In this document: piece after piece, positions 5,819-6,814 of the stretch
Numbering within the stretch: the stretch's first letter is position 1
How the letters are laid out: each line of letters begins with the position of its first letter
Assembly: GCA_027296925.1 (NCBI GenBank)
Contig: JAPUIP010000010.1
Span: 1 to 6,814 of the forward strand
Source of the DNA: Candidatus Poribacteria bacterium
GTDB taxonomy: Bacteria > Poribacteria > WGA-4E > PCPOR2b
DNA: 6,814 nt
Direction: 5' to 3'
Program-made: the position numbers and the translations under genes
Notes under the pieces: generated by a model
Told to the model about the DNA's origin: nothing
The model's database searches: none
Seen by the model: the letters and a program-made list of their open reading frames with translations, nothing else

Positions 5819-6628
5819 ATGATTGACAAGGCGAAGCTAGCCAAGATTTTTTCTGGCATTGACGGAATCGTAGCAGCATACCTCTTCGGCTCACAGGTCA
5901 AAGGCAAAACCGATCTTTTCAGCGACTATGACTTTGCGGTGCTCTTGTGGGAAGGATGGCAGAAGGACGAAAAGCATTCCATCGTTGGCGCACTGCTCGA
6001 TAGGGCATTTTCGATGGTCGGACAGGACAAAGCCGATGTTGTTGATCTGTCGAATCAACCGCTCTGGTTTCAACAGGTTGTGGTGAACACAGGACTGGTG
6101 ATTTACGAAACGAACAACGCGGCGCGGCTGAAGTATGAAAAGGAATTAGGGCGACGATGCATTGAAGCAGGTTTGCCTGAGTATGCGGAGGAGGGACAGA
6201 TGAGAACGCAGGATGTGCAGATTCACTTCGATACCATTGCGGAGAATTTGCAGATGCTTGAGACGTTGAGCCGCTTCAGCTACGATGAGTTTATGGCGGA
6301 GTTCTGGTATCTTCAGTCTACCGTCCATCTGCTTCAGATCACCATTGAGGCATTGGTAGACGTTTCTCGATATGTGATTCGCTCGCTGGGATTGCCGTCT
6401 GCACAAGCGTATTGGGAAGTGCCAACCGTACTTGCGGATGCGGGATACTTTGATGAAACGTCTGCGGCAACTTACGTCCAGATGGTGAGATTTCGGAATC
6501 TGATCGTTCATCACTATTACCGCGTAGAACCAACAGAAATCTACGACATCTTAACAGAAAAGCTTCCGGACATCCAGAAGTGGCGAGACAATTTATTGGA
6601 AATTATCGAAGTGGGCGGAAACAACTGA
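5819..6628 (+). CDS. Fused MNT nucleotidyltransferase - HEPN (DUF86-like) protein, type VII TA-like
   Basis: This 269-residue protein joins two domains normally encoded by separate genes. Residues 1-100 are a minimal nucleotidyltransferase: G24-S25-x10-D36-x-D38 binds metal and ATP, and D73 or D76 is the third acidic residue. Residues 125-265 are a helical HEPN domain. Its motif R226-x4-H231-x-Y233 is the RX4HXY ribonuclease signature of HepT/DUF86 toxins. In characterised HepT-MntA pairs, MntA AMPylates that tyrosine and silences the RNase. Here the modification could occur within or between fused chains. The length is close to the sum of the two separate proteins. GAGG lies seven bases before the ATG. 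No membrane segment or signal peptide is visible. Alternatives are a drug-modifying nucleotidyltransferase whose C-terminal helical domain binds substrate, or a non-toxic regulator. The intact RX4HXY favours the toxin-antitoxin view. It is divergent from the sigma operon and probably unrelated to it. Confidence 0.85.
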   Translation: MIDKAKLAKIFSGIDGIVAAYLFGSQVKGKTDLFSDYDFAVLLWEGWQKDEKHSIVGALLDRAFSMVGQDKADVVDLSNQPLWFQQVVVNTGLVIYETNNAARLKYEKELGRRCIEAGLPEYAEEGQMRTQDVQIHFDTIAENLQMLETLSRFSYDEFMAEFWYLQSTVHLLQITIEALVDVSRYVIRSLGLPSAQAYWEVPTVLADAGYFDETSAATYVQMVRFRNLIVHHYYRVEPTEIYDILTEKLPDIQKWRDNLLEIIEVGGNN

Positions 6629-6703
6629 TAGGAGAGCCTCGCTTCGCGGGATTTCGTGGATAAAAAGCGAAATAGACATAGCATTTAGAGGGGAGAAGGG
6701 CTC

Positions 6704-6814
6704 ATGCCCGACGTTGTTGTTGGACATATCGAAGATCCGGAAAGCCTTGAACCGGTGTTTGTTGAATTTGATCGGCATCACCCCGGATTGAAGATGGGGT
6801 ATGGAAATTTTGAG
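6704..6814 (+). CDS. Start of an unidentified gene, cut by the window end
   Basis: An ATG at 6704 opens a frame of 37 codons with no stop before the window ends. It is preceded by a strong purine-rich site (GGGAG eight bases upstream). The visible peptide starts MPDVVVGHIEDPESLEPVFV and continues with a charged, His-containing stretch. No signal peptide or membrane helix is seen. I do not recognise the family. It lies 75 bases after the MNT-HEPN gene on the same strand, so co-transcription is possible but not shown. I see no terminator between them. Confidence 0.6.
   Translation, partial: MPDVVVGHIEDPESLEPVFVEFDRHHPGLKMGYGNFE

Overview
The window comes from an uncultured-looking bacterium of medium GC content. 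Its genes are carried mostly on the minus strand, have clear Shine-Dalgarno sites, and are separated by repeat-rich spacers. The palindromic spacer repeats, the ECF sigma/anti-sigma/DUF4252 module and the orphan five-bladed-propeller enzyme with a cupin would fit an environmental lineage such as Candidatus Poribacteria or a neighbouring FCB-type phylum. That placement is a guess from general character; nothing in the window proves it.

Layout. Positions 1-135 hold a nested inverted-repeat element of the widespread TCATTCTGA...GAAGAATCT type. Positions 197-1658 (minus strand) hold a probable two-gene unit: a glycoside-hydrolase-like five-bladed beta-propeller protein followed by a small metal-binding cupin. 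Positions 1659-2339 have no convincing gene, and the last 270 bases of that gap are a dense cluster of hairpins and short repeats with five AAGCTT sites. Positions 2340-5550 (minus strand) are a four-gene envelope-signalling block, in transcription order: ECF sigma factor, zinc-binding membrane anti-sigma factor, a secreted protein joining a DUF4252-like domain to a ladder of T-N-G strand repeats (DUF4097-like), and a second, separate DUF4252-like lipoprotein. A 115-bp element bounded by 11-bp inverted repeats lies between the anti-sigma gene and the secreted-protein gene. It seems to supply both the anti-sigma stop codon and a possible promoter. A good ECF-type promoter (TGCAAC, 16 bp, CGTTGT) precedes the sigma gene, suggesting autoregulation.

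Positions 5819-6628 (plus strand) hold one protein that fuses a minimal nucleotidyltransferase (MNT/MntA type) to a HEPN (HepT type) domain. Both signature motifs are intact: GSx10DxD and RX4HXY. In the known type VII toxin-antitoxin systems these are two separate proteins, and the MNT partner AMPylates the toxin's tyrosine, so here the pair would be covalently joined. A further plus-strand gene starts at 6704 and runs off the window.

How the genes may work together (inference): the sigma/anti-sigma pair would sense envelope state and drive two exported DUF4252 proteins. The propeller enzyme and cupin look like an independent carbohydrate-related pair. The MNT-HEPN fusion is an independent defence or stress element transcribed divergently from the sigma operon.
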